From Chloroflexota bacterium (lineage in GTDB: Bacteria; Chloroflexota; Anaerolineae; 4572-78; J111), in assembly GCA_016860845.1 (NCBI GenBank), contig BOKF01000011.1, forward strand, positions 62,001-126,000: DNA of 64,000 nucleotides, read 5' to 3'. Under the pieces are notes generated by a model that was given only the letters and a program-made list of their open reading frames with translations, had not been told where the DNA came from and made no database searches. Both the position numbers and the translations under genes were made by a program. Below are positions 55,230-63,289 of this stretch, piece by piece (positions within the stretch are counted from its first letter, which is position 1; the number at the start of each line of letters is the position of its first letter).

Positions 55230-55262
55230 AGACCGCAGAGGTTTTTGAAACCTCTGCGGTCT
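55230..55262. repeat. 33-nt perfect palindrome, AGACC type, between kinase and regulator genes
   Basis: Arms of 15 nt, AGACCGCAGAGGTTT and AAACCTCTGCGGTCT, around TTG. It has the same total length and outer bases as the palindrome inside the GT-C gene at 7582-7614; the inner bases differ. It may shape the transcript between the two genes; no T-run follows. Confidence 0.75.
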
Positions 55263-55292
55263 CATTCCTAAAAATTGGGACGCATCCACTTG

Positions 55293-57542
55293 CTACTCCT
55301 GGCTTAAGGGTAAAGAGACGTGAAAGGTAGATCCTTCGCCGACCAGGCTTTCTACCCACACCCGGCCCCGGTGCAGTTCCACCAGCTCTTTGACTACGGC
55401 CAGGCCCATGCCCATTCCGGTCTGCACATCTTTATTTTGATCCTTAAGCTGATAAAAAGCATCAAAAATTCGTTTCTGCTCGGAACGAGGAATGCCGACG
55501 CCATTATCGGCTACGGCCAGATGGAGGCGGGGGTGGAAGGTATTGCCGGACCGCTCCTGCTCGACCTCAGCCCACAGCGTCACCTGGCCGCCGGGCGGGG
55601 TGAAGTGGCAGGCATTGACCAGCAGGTTATCCAGAATTTGGCGGATCTGCCTGGGGTCGCCGGTAATGGGCGGCAGGTCACCGGGTACATTTCGTCCCAG
55701 TTTCAGCTCGCGCAGTTGGACTAAAGAAGTGATCTCATCCAGGGCATCGTTGATAATTTGGGTCACATTTATCTCTTCAAAACGAGGTAATAACTTGCGC
55801 CGATTCTGCGCGCTGATCTGGATGGCGTTATCCAACACAGCAACCATCCGGTCGGCGCTGCTGTGGATAATCTGCTGGACATGCAACTGCTCTGGGGTAT
55901 AATCGTTCAGCATGCCCTGGAGGATCAGGTCAGAGTAGCCTTTGACAGAAGTCAACGGCGTGCGCAATTCACGGGAAAGCGCGGAAATAAAATCATTTCT
56001 GGCCCGGTCGGCTTTAACCTCGCGGGTAACATCCCGAAACACCGCCACAATCCCCAGCCATTCTCCCTGCTGGTTGCGCCAGGGAATGAGCCGGCCCTGA
56101 ATCGCTCGCTCCTCATTCTCAAAAAAAGTAGGTAAAGGTTGATTGCGGCGGGCAAAAGCCACCGCCAGGTCCTCGATGGGTTCGCCCGAATCAATCTCGC
56201 CGTAAATGGTGCCAATCGGCTGGTCCAGCAGTTCCCAGCGCACTTTTCCCAGGATTCGTTCCGCCGCCTGGTTGACCAGCTTCACCCGCCCCTGAACGTC
56301 ACTGACAACCAGGCCATCGCTGATCGTTTCCAGGATGACCAGATTTTCGTCGGGCGCTTGCGCCTGTTTTTGCACCGTTTCGGCCATCGCTTCGGCCTCG
56401 GCCTCAAGTTCCAGGTAACGGCGGCGATGCTCGACGATAGTGGCAATTTGGGGAGCCAGGTTGCGGCAGAGCCGGATGTCGCTCTCCCGAATGGGGCGGC
56501 TGGTGATCGGATTGCCCAACAGCAAGGCGCCCACCGGCCGGCCTTTGATCAGCAGGGGTTGAATCAGGGTAGGACCTGACCGCTCTTCGCGCCACAGTCC
56601 ATAGAGACGGTTTAATCCGTTGGTATGCTGCTGCGGTAATAACAGCGGCTCCTGGCTTTCAAGGGATTGCTGTAAAGGGGGACAGCTTTCCAATCTAAAA
56701 ACAATCTGATCCTGCGGCGAGAGATGGAGGGGACGCTGCGGGCTGTATAACGTGACCAGGCGGGCCTGGCCGGGGACGTGGGAGTCCAAAATAAAGACGG
56801 CGGATTGGTCGGCGTGGGTGACCTGGGCCATGCTGCGCACGATGTGTTCCATGCTCTGGCTCAGGTTGGGGATCGCGTTGAGCAGTTCGCTGACCTCCAG
56901 CCAGCGCTGGTGCTCGCGATCCCGGTCAACGGCCTCCTGGACCATGGCTTCGGCGGCCTGCTGGCGCTCGGCATAGCGCCGCCGGTAGGCCAGGATACTC
57001 TCCCCGTGAATGGCGCTGATGAAAAAAACATAAGCCAGCAAATTGACCAGCCAGGCCGCGCCGGTCAAGCCCAGGAGATTTAAAAAATTAGCCAGAGCCA
57101 AAATGAAAGGGGCGGCCAGGTGGGACCAGCGCACCTCGCCGGCGCTCATCAGGATGAATGGGGCGCTGCAAACGGCAATGATCAGGCTGTGAAACTGAGC
57201 CGGGGCCGGCCAGGCGGGGATCGCCGCCAAAACGGTGAGAACCTGGGCCGCAACACCCCCGGCCCAGGCCAGGAGGTTCCAGCCAGCCGGCCAATGGGGA
57301 GGTAAATCAATGAGCGCCCAAACGATGCAAAAGGTGCTAAAAACCTCCAACATGCCCAGCAGCAGGTCAACCTGGCTGGAGTCCAGGGCTGTCAAGGAAA
57401 TGATCAGGCTAAATGACCGGCTGATCACCAGCAAAAACAGGGGTAATAAGCGCCAGCTACGGCCTCCCCCCATAAAACTGCCCAACCCCAACAGGAGGGC
57501 CGCCAGGGCAAAGAGGTTGGTGGCAAGAAGATAAATTTGCAT
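55293..57542 (-). CDS. Membrane histidine-kinase-like protein (GAF, PAS, HisKA, HATPase) with Arg at the phospho-site
   Basis: 749 aa from ATG 57542 (GTG 57551 adds three residues). N-terminal membrane region of about six to seven helices (1-195), a GAF-like domain (about 225-380), a PAS domain (about 400-510: ILETISDGLVVSD, LVNQAAERILG), then HisKA and HATPase domains. The H-box reads ALSRELRTPLTSVKGY, with Arg at 524 (codon CGT) where His is expected (SHELRTPL). The ATPase boxes are intact: DNLLVNACHFTPPGG, VADNGVGIP, GMGMGLAVVKELV. It may therefore be a pseudokinase, a phosphatase-only partner of the regulator, or a point mutation or error. A good minus-strand promoter lies 110 bp upstream. 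Confidence 0.88.
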   Translation of the reverse strand: MQIYLLATNLFALAALLLGLGSFMGGGRSWRLLPLFLLVISRSFSLIISLTALDSSQVDLLLGMLEVFSTFCIVWALIDLPPHWPAGWNLLAWAGGVAAQVLTVLAAIPAWPAPAQFHSLIIAVCSAPFILMSAGEVRWSHLAAPFILALANFLNLLGLTGAAWLVNLLAYVFFISAIHGESILAYRRRYAERQQAAEAMVQEAVDRDREHQRWLEVSELLNAIPNLSQSMEHIVRSMAQVTHADQSAVFILDSHVPGQARLVTLYSPQRPLHLSPQDQIVFRLESCPPLQQSLESQEPLLLPQQHTNGLNRLYGLWREERSGPTLIQPLLIKGRPVGALLLGNPITSRPIRESDIRLCRNLAPQIATIVEHRRRYLELEAEAEAMAETVQKQAQAPDENLVILETISDGLVVSDVQGRVKLVNQAAERILGKVRWELLDQPIGTIYGEIDSGEPIEDLAVAFARRNQPLPTFFENEERAIQGRLIPWRNQQGEWLGIVAVFRDVTREVKADRARNDFISALSRELRTPLTSVKGYSDLILQGMLNDYTPEQLHVQQIIHSSADRMVAVLDNAIQISAQNRRKLLPRFEEINVTQIINDALDEITSLVQLRELKLGRNVPGDLPPITGDPRQIRQILDNLLVNACHFTPPGGQVTLWAEVEQERSGNTFHPRLHLAVADNGVGIPRSEQKRIFDAFYQLKDQNKDVQTGMGMGLAVVKELVELHRGRVWVESLVGEGSTFHVSLPLSQE

Positions 57543-57629
57543 CGCAAGCACTCTTCAAAAGTGGTAAAGTACAAAAATAGCAGGATCGAGCTGACTGACA
57601 CTTTCCGCGCTATTGAAGTCTCACTTAGC

Positions 57630-57658
57630 AGTATAGCAAATCAAACAAGGCGAGACAA
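57630..57658 (-). promoter_or_regulatory. Candidate promoter for the histidine-kinase-like gene
   Basis: On the minus strand: TTGTCT (57653-57658), 17 bp, TATACT (57630-57635), about 90 bp before the ATG. Confidence 0.55.
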
Positions 57659-57706
57659 TGGGCTTTTGGGGGGGTACAGCAATATTTATAATAAAAGTTA
57701 TAAAAA

Positions 57707-57735
57707 TTGCTTCTCTTTTTATCCTGTGTTAGACT
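57707..57735 (+). promoter_or_regulatory. Candidate promoter for the radical SAM gene
   Basis: TTGCTT (57707-57712), 17 bp, TAGACT (57730-57735), about 115 bp before ATG 57852. The leader would include the whole mirrored word repeat. Upstream is an AT-rich stretch with another TATAAT (57687-57692). Confidence 0.45.
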
Positions 57736-57746
57736 CTGGGGGGAAT

Positions 57747-57836
57747 GTGGAGGGCAGGAAAACTGGAAGGCTGGAAGGCGGGTAGGAATTTCCATTCCCA
57801 TTTCCATCCTTCCAGTCCTCCAATCTTCCATCCTTC
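57747..57836 (+). repeat. GGAAGG / CCTTCC mirrored word repeat before a start codon
   Basis: GGAGGGCAGGAAAACTGGAA and CTGGAAGGCGGGTAGGAA are followed by TCCATTCCCATTTCCATCC, CCAGTCCTCCAATC and TTCCATCCTTCC. It can fold into a long imperfect hairpin. It ends 15 nt before ATG 57852; the Shine-Dalgarno AGGAGGA (57840-57846) lies just outside it. Confidence 0.65.
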
Positions 57837-57851
57837 CTCAGGAGGACACCC

Positions 57852-59207
57852 ATGGAAATTCGCAAAATTGTACTTATTCATCCCGGCCGCGAAGGCCGTA
57901 TTTTTGGTAAAGCCACTGCCGTTCCTTACACGCTCATGCGTCTAGCCTCCCTGGTGCCCGACGACATTGCCGTGGAGATTTGGGACGAGAACTGGGAGTA
58001 CCTGGACGACAAAATCCGCACCCTGGGCAAGCATGACCTGGTCGGCATCACCTCCAAAACTCTGGCTATCGAAACCGCCGAGCGCTACGCCCGCATTGCC
58101 CACGAGGCCGGCGTGCAAACGGTCGTGGTCGGGGGAGCGCACGCCACCCTATTACCCGAAGATGTGGCCCGCTGGGCCAACGTGGTCGTCACCGGCGAAG
58201 CCTACTACACCTGGCCGCAAATTATCCGGGATTTCCAGAACGACACCCTGAAGCCGCACTACAACGACACCGAGTGGGCCGACCTGACCGGCGTCGCCCC
58301 GCTGACGGACCGGGTCATCGCCCAGGTAGATGAAAAAAGGCGCTACTGGACGCCTTTGATGGAAATCACCCGCGGCTGCCCGCGCAACTGTTCTTTCTGC
58401 ACGGCCATCCGGGTCAGCGGGCAGAAGATGCGCTTTCGCCCGGTTGAAGAGGTCGTCGAGGAGATCGAGCGCCGCCGGATTGACCGTTTCTTCCTGACCG
58501 ACGACAACTTTGGCCTGGCCTTCGCCATTGACCCGGACTACACCGAGAAACTGTTCCTGGCCCTGGAAAAACTGCCCCTGCGCGGCTGGACCACCCAGGC
58601 CGAAATGATGGTCGCTAAGTATCCCGAACTGCTCAAGCTGGCCAAGCGCGCCCACCTGGATAAGTTCTTCATCGGCTTCGAGTCGGTCAACCCGGAGAAC
58701 CGGCGTGAACTGGGCGGCAAGAGCAAGGGTATGATGAAGCAGTATCAAGAAGCCATTGACGCCATCCATGCCCAGGGCCTCGGCGTGGTCGGCCTGTTTG
58801 TCTTTGGCTTTGACGCCGACACACCCAAAGTGATGTGGGACACCTGGGAATTTGCCAAAAACTCCGGCCTGGACAGCATGAGCGCCACCATCCTAACCCC
58901 CTACCCCGGCACGCCCTTCCGCGACCAACTGGTCAAAGAAAATCGGCTTATCCCCGGCAAAAGCTGGCGTTATTACGACACCGCTCACGTCACCTACTAC
59001 CCCCGCCAGATGACTGTCGAGGAGTTTGAGCGCGAATACGACCGCGTCTGCCGGACTATCTATCATCCCGTTCGTATCGCCCAGCGCGGCCTGCGCGCCC
59101 TCAGCCGCCATCCCATTCCGCGCATGCCGGCCAAGGTCTTTGGCAGCTTCAGCACCGACTACGGCTACCGCCGCACCTTCGCCTGGCGGCACGCGTTTTC
59201 TTCGTAA
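57852..59207 (+). CDS. B12-binding-domain radical SAM protein
   Basis: 451 aa. The N-terminal half (about 1-130) is a cobalamin-binding Rossmann-like domain (VVVGGAHATLLPEDVARWA, VVTGEAYYTWPQII). The radical SAM core has RGCPRNCSFC, with the 4Fe-4S cysteines C176, C180 and C183. ERRRIDRFFLTDDNFGLAF, FFIGFESVNPENRREL and ILTPYPGTPFRDQL are typical of the BchE/HpnJ-like class B group. Such enzymes do methylations or rearrangements on tetrapyrroles, lipids or natural products; the actual substrate is unknown here. Well-placed AGGAGG. An intrinsic terminator follows. It seems to be a single-gene transcript. Confidence 0.9.
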   Translation: MEIRKIVLIHPGREGRIFGKATAVPYTLMRLASLVPDDIAVEIWDENWEYLDDKIRTLGKHDLVGITSKTLAIETAERYARIAHEAGVQTVVVGGAHATLLPEDVARWANVVVTGEAYYTWPQIIRDFQNDTLKPHYNDTEWADLTGVAPLTDRVIAQVDEKRRYWTPLMEITRGCPRNCSFCTAIRVSGQKMRFRPVEEVVEEIERRRIDRFFLTDDNFGLAFAIDPDYTEKLFLALEKLPLRGWTTQAEMMVAKYPELLKLAKRAHLDKFFIGFESVNPENRRELGGKSKGMMKQYQEAIDAIHAQGLGVVGLFVFGFDADTPKVMWDTWEFAKNSGLDSMSATILTPYPGTPFRDQLVKENRLIPGKSWRYYDTAHVTYYPRQMTVEEFEREYDRVCRTIYHPVRIAQRGLRALSRHPIPRMPAKVFGSFSTDYGYRRTFAWRHAFSS

Positions 59208-59233
59208 AAAAATAGGAGTCAGTTTGTCTCAAG

Positions 59234-59261
59234 ACCCAGCTAGGTATACGGCTGGGTTTTT
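59234..59261 (+). terminator. Intrinsic terminator after the radical SAM gene
   Basis: Stem ACCCAGC/GCTGGGT (59234-59240 and 59251-59257) with a 10-nt loop, then a run of five T. Confidence 0.75.
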
Positions 59262-59342
59262 GTTCATTGTTTATAAAGTGGCCTTGTGATATACTTTACG
59301 TCAGAGGTCTTCTCACCGGGTCAACCAAAGGATGTTAGAATT

Positions 59343-59675
59343 GTGGCGCAAATTGAAGCCGTTATCACCCTGACCGATATTCAGCATATTGTTAAGCAAA
59401 TTGTGGCCCGCTTTCAGCCCGAAAAGGTAATTCTATTTGGTTCTTATGCCCGGCAAACGGCAGTTACAGCGGATAGTGATGTGGATTTACTGGTTTTGAT
59501 GGAGACCGATGAACAGCCCCTCCAGACTGCGGCGCGGATTGCTGCGGCTGTTGACCACCCTTTCCCACTCGACATCATTGTTTCCACGCCAACAGATTTT
59601 GAAGCGTCGTTAGCCCGCCGGGGAAATTTTGCTACTCAGGTAGCAAAAGAAGGCGTTGTTCTCTATGAAGCCTGA
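59343..59675 (+). CDS. Minimal nucleotidyltransferase (MNT) domain protein, MntA-like
   Basis: 110 aa from GTG 59343, which has AAGGA about 10 nt upstream (a longer frame from GTG 59286 is possible). LFGSYARQTAVTADSDVDLLV is split as LFGSYARQ and ADSDVDLLV: this is the GSx(9-11)DxD signature of polymerase-beta-type nucleotidyltransferases; a third acidic residue, D in FPLDIIV, completes the metal site. In MntA/HepT modules this protein AMPylates the HEPN toxin to silence it. The HEPN gene overlaps its 3' end by 11 bp, as usual for such pairs, but is frameshifted here. Confidence 0.85.
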   Translation: MAQIEAVITLTDIQHIVKQIVARFQPEKVILFGSYARQTAVTADSDVDLLVLMETDEQPLQTAARIAAAVDHPFPLDIIVSTPTDFEASLARRGNFATQVAKEGVVLYEA

Positions 59676-60044
59676 GACTCAAGAATGGATTGACAAGGCC
59701 GAGGGAGATTGGAAAGTAGCCAGGCGTGAGATTCGCACCAAAAGCCCCGTCTGGAATGTGGTCTGCTTTTTGGCCGAGCAATGCGCCGAAAAATATCTGA
59801 AAGGTTTTTGGAAGAGCAGAATATTGCCTTTCGCAAAACGCACGATTTGGTGGTTTTGCTGAACTCAAGCGGCGGGCTGCTGTCTGAATTAGATGTTTTG
59901 AAGCCGGAATTGGCCCATCTCAGTACCTTTGGTTTGGCTATTCGTTATCCAGGCGCAGAGGCAGACCGCTCAGCCACAAAAGAGGCAATGACAACGGCTG
60001 AAATAGTGCGCTCTGTGATCCGGGCCAAGCTGGGCCTTCCCTGA
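59665..60044 (+). pseudogene. HEPN-domain protein (HepT-like) with a frameshift at a T-run
   Basis: From ATG 59665: MKPETQEWIDKAEGDWKVARR, split as MKPETQEWIDK and AEGDWKVARR, then FLAEQCAEKYLKGF, the usual start of PF05168 HEPN proteins. After the five-T run at 59805-59809 that frame ends at TGA 59860-59862. The next frame continues the domain with LEEQNIAFRKTHDLVVLLN, down to AIRYPGAEADRS and a stop at 60042. One extra T would give a normal protein of about 126 aa with KTHDL, the likely His of the HEPN motif. Sequencing or assembly error, real inactivation, or slippage are all possible. It pairs with the MNT gene. Confidence 0.75.
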
Positions 60045-60098
60045 GCAGAAAGCCTACTCAGAAGTAACCGGCACAAGGCCAAGATAATTAGCCCAATC

Positions 60099-60332
60099 TT
60101 ATTGACCAATGCCAACTATGCGAAAATAAGCTACCCTTTCGACTCTGGGATTTGGACGCCCCCACACTTTGGCTGTTTCAATCCATTCCTCGATAACTAC
60201 TTCTACATTAGCAAGGGCTTCCTGGTATGAACTCCCATCGGCCATAGAGACCGGCAATTCAGGTCCTTCGGCAATAAACGCCTCGTCTCCCTCACTCCAA
60301 TAGATAATCACTTCATACCGAATATCTGACAC
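60099..60332 (-). CDS. HicB-like antitoxin-type protein, no HicA beside it
   Basis: 77 aa from GTG 60332. YEVIIYWSEGDEAFIAEGPE and LPVSMADGSSYQEALANVEV are split here; they match the HicB/UPF0150 fold (partial RNase H-like). It continues to EEWIETAKVWGRPNPRVER. No HicA (double-stranded RNA-binding toxin, about 60-80 aa) is found in the flanking 300 bp on either strand. It begins 7 bp after the stop of the CoA ligase on the same strand, so it may be transcribed with it. Without a toxin it may be an orphan, or a regulator acting elsewhere. Confidence 0.75.
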   Translation of the reverse strand: MSDIRYEVIIYWSEGDEAFIAEGPELPVSMADGSSYQEALANVEVVIEEWIETAKVWGRPNPRVERVAYFRIVGIGQ

Positions 60333-60339
60333 AAGTATA

Positions 60340-61926
60340 TCACATTTCTCGTAACTTAAACCTTTGAATCTTCCCCGTCGCCGTTTTCGGCAGCTCCTTG
60401 ACAAACATAATCCAGCGCGGGCGTTTGTACTCGGCCATTTTCTCCCGGCAGTACTGAACTAACTCCTTCGCCATCTCATCAGAGTCCGGGTAGCCTTCAT
60501 TTAGCACCACAAAAGCCCTGGGTTTAACCAGGCTGGCCTGGTCTTCCTTGCCGATGACGGCACACTCCAACACCGCCGGGTGGCTGATCAGGGTGCTTTC
60601 GACCTCCACCGGCGAGACCCAGATACCACCAACCTTGAGCATATCATCCGAGCGGCCGGCGTGCCAGTAGTAGCCATCGTCGTCCACGTAATACTTGTCG
60701 CCGGTAAAGAGCCACTCCCCCTGAAAGGTGCGCTGGCTGCGCTCGTACTGGTGCAAATAAAACAGCGCCGCCGTTTCCCCTTTGACCAGCAGGTTGCCGA
60801 TTTCGCCCTGGGGAACCTCGTGGCCGTCAGCGTCCACAATCTTCAATTCATAGCCGGCAAAAGGTTTGCCGCTGCTGCCGGGGCGAATGTCGCCGGGGCG
60901 GTTGGAGATAAAGATGTGAAAGTTCTCGGTCGAGCCGATACCGTCAATGATATCCACCCCCGTTTTTTCCTTCCAGGCGTGCCAGATGGGGGCCGGCAAA
61001 GACTCGCCCGCCGAGACGCACAGCCGCAGCGAGGATAAATCGTATTTGGTCGTAAAATCCGGCACGGCCATCGTTGCGGCGTAGCCGGTCGGCGCGTTGT
61101 AGAGAATGGTCGGCTTGAAGCGGTCAATCATCTCCAGCATGTTGGTGGCAATCCGCGGCGGCCCGGCAAACAGCACGACACTTGCCCCGGCGTACCAGGG
61201 AAAGATCAACCCGCCGCCCAGGCCAAAAGTGAAAAATAATTTGGCGGCGGAGAGGGTCCGGTCACTTTCACGCAAGCCCAGCACGTTTACTCCCCACAAT
61301 TGTGAGGTCAGCGGGTAATCTTTATGGGCGTGTAAAATCCCTTTCGGCTCGCCGGTAGTGCCGCTGGAGTAATTGAGCGAGCAGAAATCGTCACGGTGAG
61401 TTGGAGCCGCCTCCAATTCGGCCGGCTCGCCGCTGAACCAATCGGTATAGGCAATTAGACCCCCACCCCCAGCCCCTCCCCCTGACAGGGGGAGGGGAGT
61501 ATCATTTTGCCCGATGACGACGACGTGCTCCAAAAACTCCTGCCCGGCCCGGATGGCCTCCAGCGCGGGCAACAGCGCCTGGTGAATAATCAAAACGCGG
61601 GCGCGGCTGTCGCGCAGGATATAGTCGTACTCGTACGGCTTGAGCAGCGTGTTCATGCCCACGGCGATGGCCCCAATTTTGAAGATACCAAAGAAGGACG
61701 TGACCCACTCCGGCACGTCGGGCGAGAGGATGCCGACAAAATCACCCATGCGTACCCCCAATTTCTTGAGAGCATGGCCCACCTGGCTGGCTTCATTTGC
61801 CACCTGCTGGAAGGTCATTTCCCGTTCCAGGCTGTACAAAGCTACCTTGTTGGCCCGTTCAGCCAGGTTACGCTCCAAAATATCCACGGCATTGTAATAA
61901 AGGGGAAGGTCTGCTACACGCATCAT
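60340..61926 (-). CDS. Benzoate-CoA-ligase-family acyl-CoA synthetase
   Basis: 528 aa, adenylate-forming (ANL) enzyme. Phosphate loop NYSSGTTGEPKGILHAH, motif IIDGIGSTENFHIF (A5-like), WLFTGDKYYVDDDGYYWHAGR (A7/A8 hinge region) and TATGKIQRFKLRE with the catalytic Lys. GSTENFHIFISN and YNAPTGYAATMA are typical of benzoate-CoA ligase family proteins, but the acid used (aromatic or other) is not certain. A perfect 12-bp-arm inverted repeat is in frame at 61473-61497 and gives PLPLSGGGAGGGG in a loop before the adenylation site. It starts with ATGATG after AAAGGAGG. ECH and ACAD genes lie upstream on the same strand. Confidence 0.88.
   Translation of the reverse strand: MMRVADLPLYYNAVDILERNLAERANKVALYSLEREMTFQQVANEASQVGHALKKLGVRMGDFVGILSPDVPEWVTSFFGIFKIGAIAVGMNTLLKPYEYDYILRDSRARVLIIHQALLPALEAIRAGQEFLEHVVVIGQNDTPLPLSGGGAGGGGLIAYTDWFSGEPAELEAAPTHRDDFCSLNYSSGTTGEPKGILHAHKDYPLTSQLWGVNVLGLRESDRTLSAAKLFFTFGLGGGLIFPWYAGASVVLFAGPPRIATNMLEMIDRFKPTILYNAPTGYAATMAVPDFTTKYDLSSLRLCVSAGESLPAPIWHAWKEKTGVDIIDGIGSTENFHIFISNRPGDIRPGSSGKPFAGYELKIVDADGHEVPQGEIGNLLVKGETAALFYLHQYERSQRTFQGEWLFTGDKYYVDDDGYYWHAGRSDDMLKVGGIWVSPVEVESTLISHPAVLECAVIGKEDQASLVKPRAFVVLNEGYPDSDEMAKELVQYCREKMAEYKRPRWIMFVKELPKTATGKIQRFKLREM
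61473..61497. repeat. In-frame inverted repeat in the CoA ligase gene
   Basis: Arms CCCCTCCCCCTG and CAGGGGGAGGGG around one A, perfectly complementary. Read on the minus strand it gives a glycine-rich insert between VIGQND and LIAYTDW that most family members would not have. Confidence 0.65.
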
Positions 61927-62111
61927 CGTTTGCCTCCTTTGAAAATAGTAGACGGTAGACGGTAGACAGGAAATGATACCCCTGCAACCTCACCCCTTCG
62001 GGTGCTGGCCGCGCCCCTTCGGGCGTCCCCGAAGGGGGAAAGGGCGTGCTACTCTGCTACCTTTTCATTACCTGTGCCCGCCAGGGTATCACTGGACTTC
62101 GCCTCTTCGCC
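61927..62111. repeat. Intergenic region with mirrored words upstream of the CoA ligase
   Basis: On the minus strand, GGTAGCAGAGTAGC is followed, after about 80 nt of CCCTTTCCCCCTTCGGGG-type strings, by three GTCTACC words. TGATACCCTG and CAGGGGTATCA (its near reverse complement) lie in the same arms. A CTTCGCCTCTTCGCCTCA string (62098-62115) runs into the ACAD stop. No gene seen. Confidence 0.55.
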
Positions 62112-63266
62112 TCACTTCTCTTCGCGCCCAATCACCTCCCGGGCAATGACAATCCGCTGGATGTGAGAGGTCCCTTCATAAATCTGCAAGCCCTTAATGT
62201 CCCGGTAATGGCGCTCGACCGGATACTCGTTGGAGTAGCCCCGCCCACCGTGAATCAACACCGCCTCGGAGGCGGCCCGCACCGCCGCTTCGGTGGCAAA
62301 AAGCTTGGCGATGGAGGTTTCGCGGGTGGTGGGTCTGCCCTGCTGCTTCAGCCAGGCCGCCCGATAGACCAGCAGGCGGGACGCCTCAACCTCAGCGGCC
62401 ATGTCGGCGATGGTTGCCTGGATCATCTGAAAATCGCCAATCCGCTGGCCGAACTGCCGCCGCTGCCGGGCAAAACTGACGCAGGCGTCCAGGCAAGCCT
62501 GGGCCACGCCCAGCGCCCCGGCGGCCACCCCCAGGCGGCCGTGATCCAGCGCCGACATCGCCACCTTGAACCCTTGCCCCGGCCCGCCCAGCAGCGCACT
62601 TTTGGGCACGCGGCACTCTTCGAGAATAATCCGGGCGTGGTCGGAGGCGCGATGGCCCAACTCCTGGCCGGTCATCTTCTCGCGGCGAAAGCCCGGCGTC
62701 TTTGGTTCGACCACAAAAGCGCAGATACCTTTGTGCCGGGCGGCGCGGTCATGGCTGGCAAAAACCAGGGCTACATCGGCCAGGTTGCCGTTGGTAATCC
62801 AGATTTTCTCCCCGTTGAGCACATAGCTGTCCTCCTCTTCACGGGCCGTGCTTTCCATACCGGCCGCATCCGAGCCGGCGTTCGGCTCGGTCAGGCAGTA
62901 GCAGCCGATCCACTCGCCGCTGGCCAGCCGGGGCAGGTAGCGCTGCTTCTGCTCGGCGCTACCCCAATCGGCCAGGCACAGCGAAACCAGCCCAGCATGA
63001 ACCGCCAGAAACCCCCGCACCGACGAATCCACCCGCCCCAACTCTTCATAAACCAGGGCAAAGCTGACATAATCCATCCCGGCGCCGCCGTACTCCGGCC
63101 CAATCGGCCCCGCCAGAAAGCCCAGTTCTCCCATCCGCCGCACCAGATGGGCTGGAAACTCCCCTTTTTCGTCCGCCTCGCGGGCCAGCGGCGCCACCTC
63201 TTCCTGGGCAAACTGCCGCGCCCGCGCTTGGATCTGTTGTTGGGCGGGGGTAAGTTCAAAGTTCAT
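62112..63266 (-). CDS. Acyl-CoA dehydrogenase
   Basis: 384 aa from ATG 63266, with GGAG 7 nt upstream; the frame from 63293 is longer but less likely. FAD-dependent ACAD fold: YCLTEPNAGSDAAGMES (first signature), KIWITNGNLADVALVFA, and the C-terminal VLIHGGRGYSNEYPVERHYRDIKGLQIYEGT. In short- and medium-chain enzymes the base Glu lies in this last region (YEGT), so the catalytic residue is present. It oxidises an acyl-CoA to a 2,3-enoyl-CoA and passes electrons to ETF. It lies between an enoyl-CoA hydratase and the CoA ligase on the same strand, consistent with one catabolic operon. Confidence 0.93.
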   Translation of the reverse strand: MNFELTPAQQQIQARARQFAQEEVAPLAREADEKGEFPAHLVRRMGELGFLAGPIGPEYGGAGMDYVSFALVYEELGRVDSSVRGFLAVHAGLVSLCLADWGSAEQKQRYLPRLASGEWIGCYCLTEPNAGSDAAGMESTAREEEDSYVLNGEKIWITNGNLADVALVFASHDRAARHKGICAFVVEPKTPGFRREKMTGQELGHRASDHARIILEECRVPKSALLGGPGQGFKVAMSALDHGRLGVAAGALGVAQACLDACVSFARQRRQFGQRIGDFQMIQATIADMAAEVEASRLLVYRAAWLKQQGRPTTRETSIAKLFATEAAVRAASEAVLIHGGRGYSNEYPVERHYRDIKGLQIYEGTSHIQRIVIAREVIGREEK

Positions 63267-63289
63267 AGGTGTCTCCAACATGACGGCCG

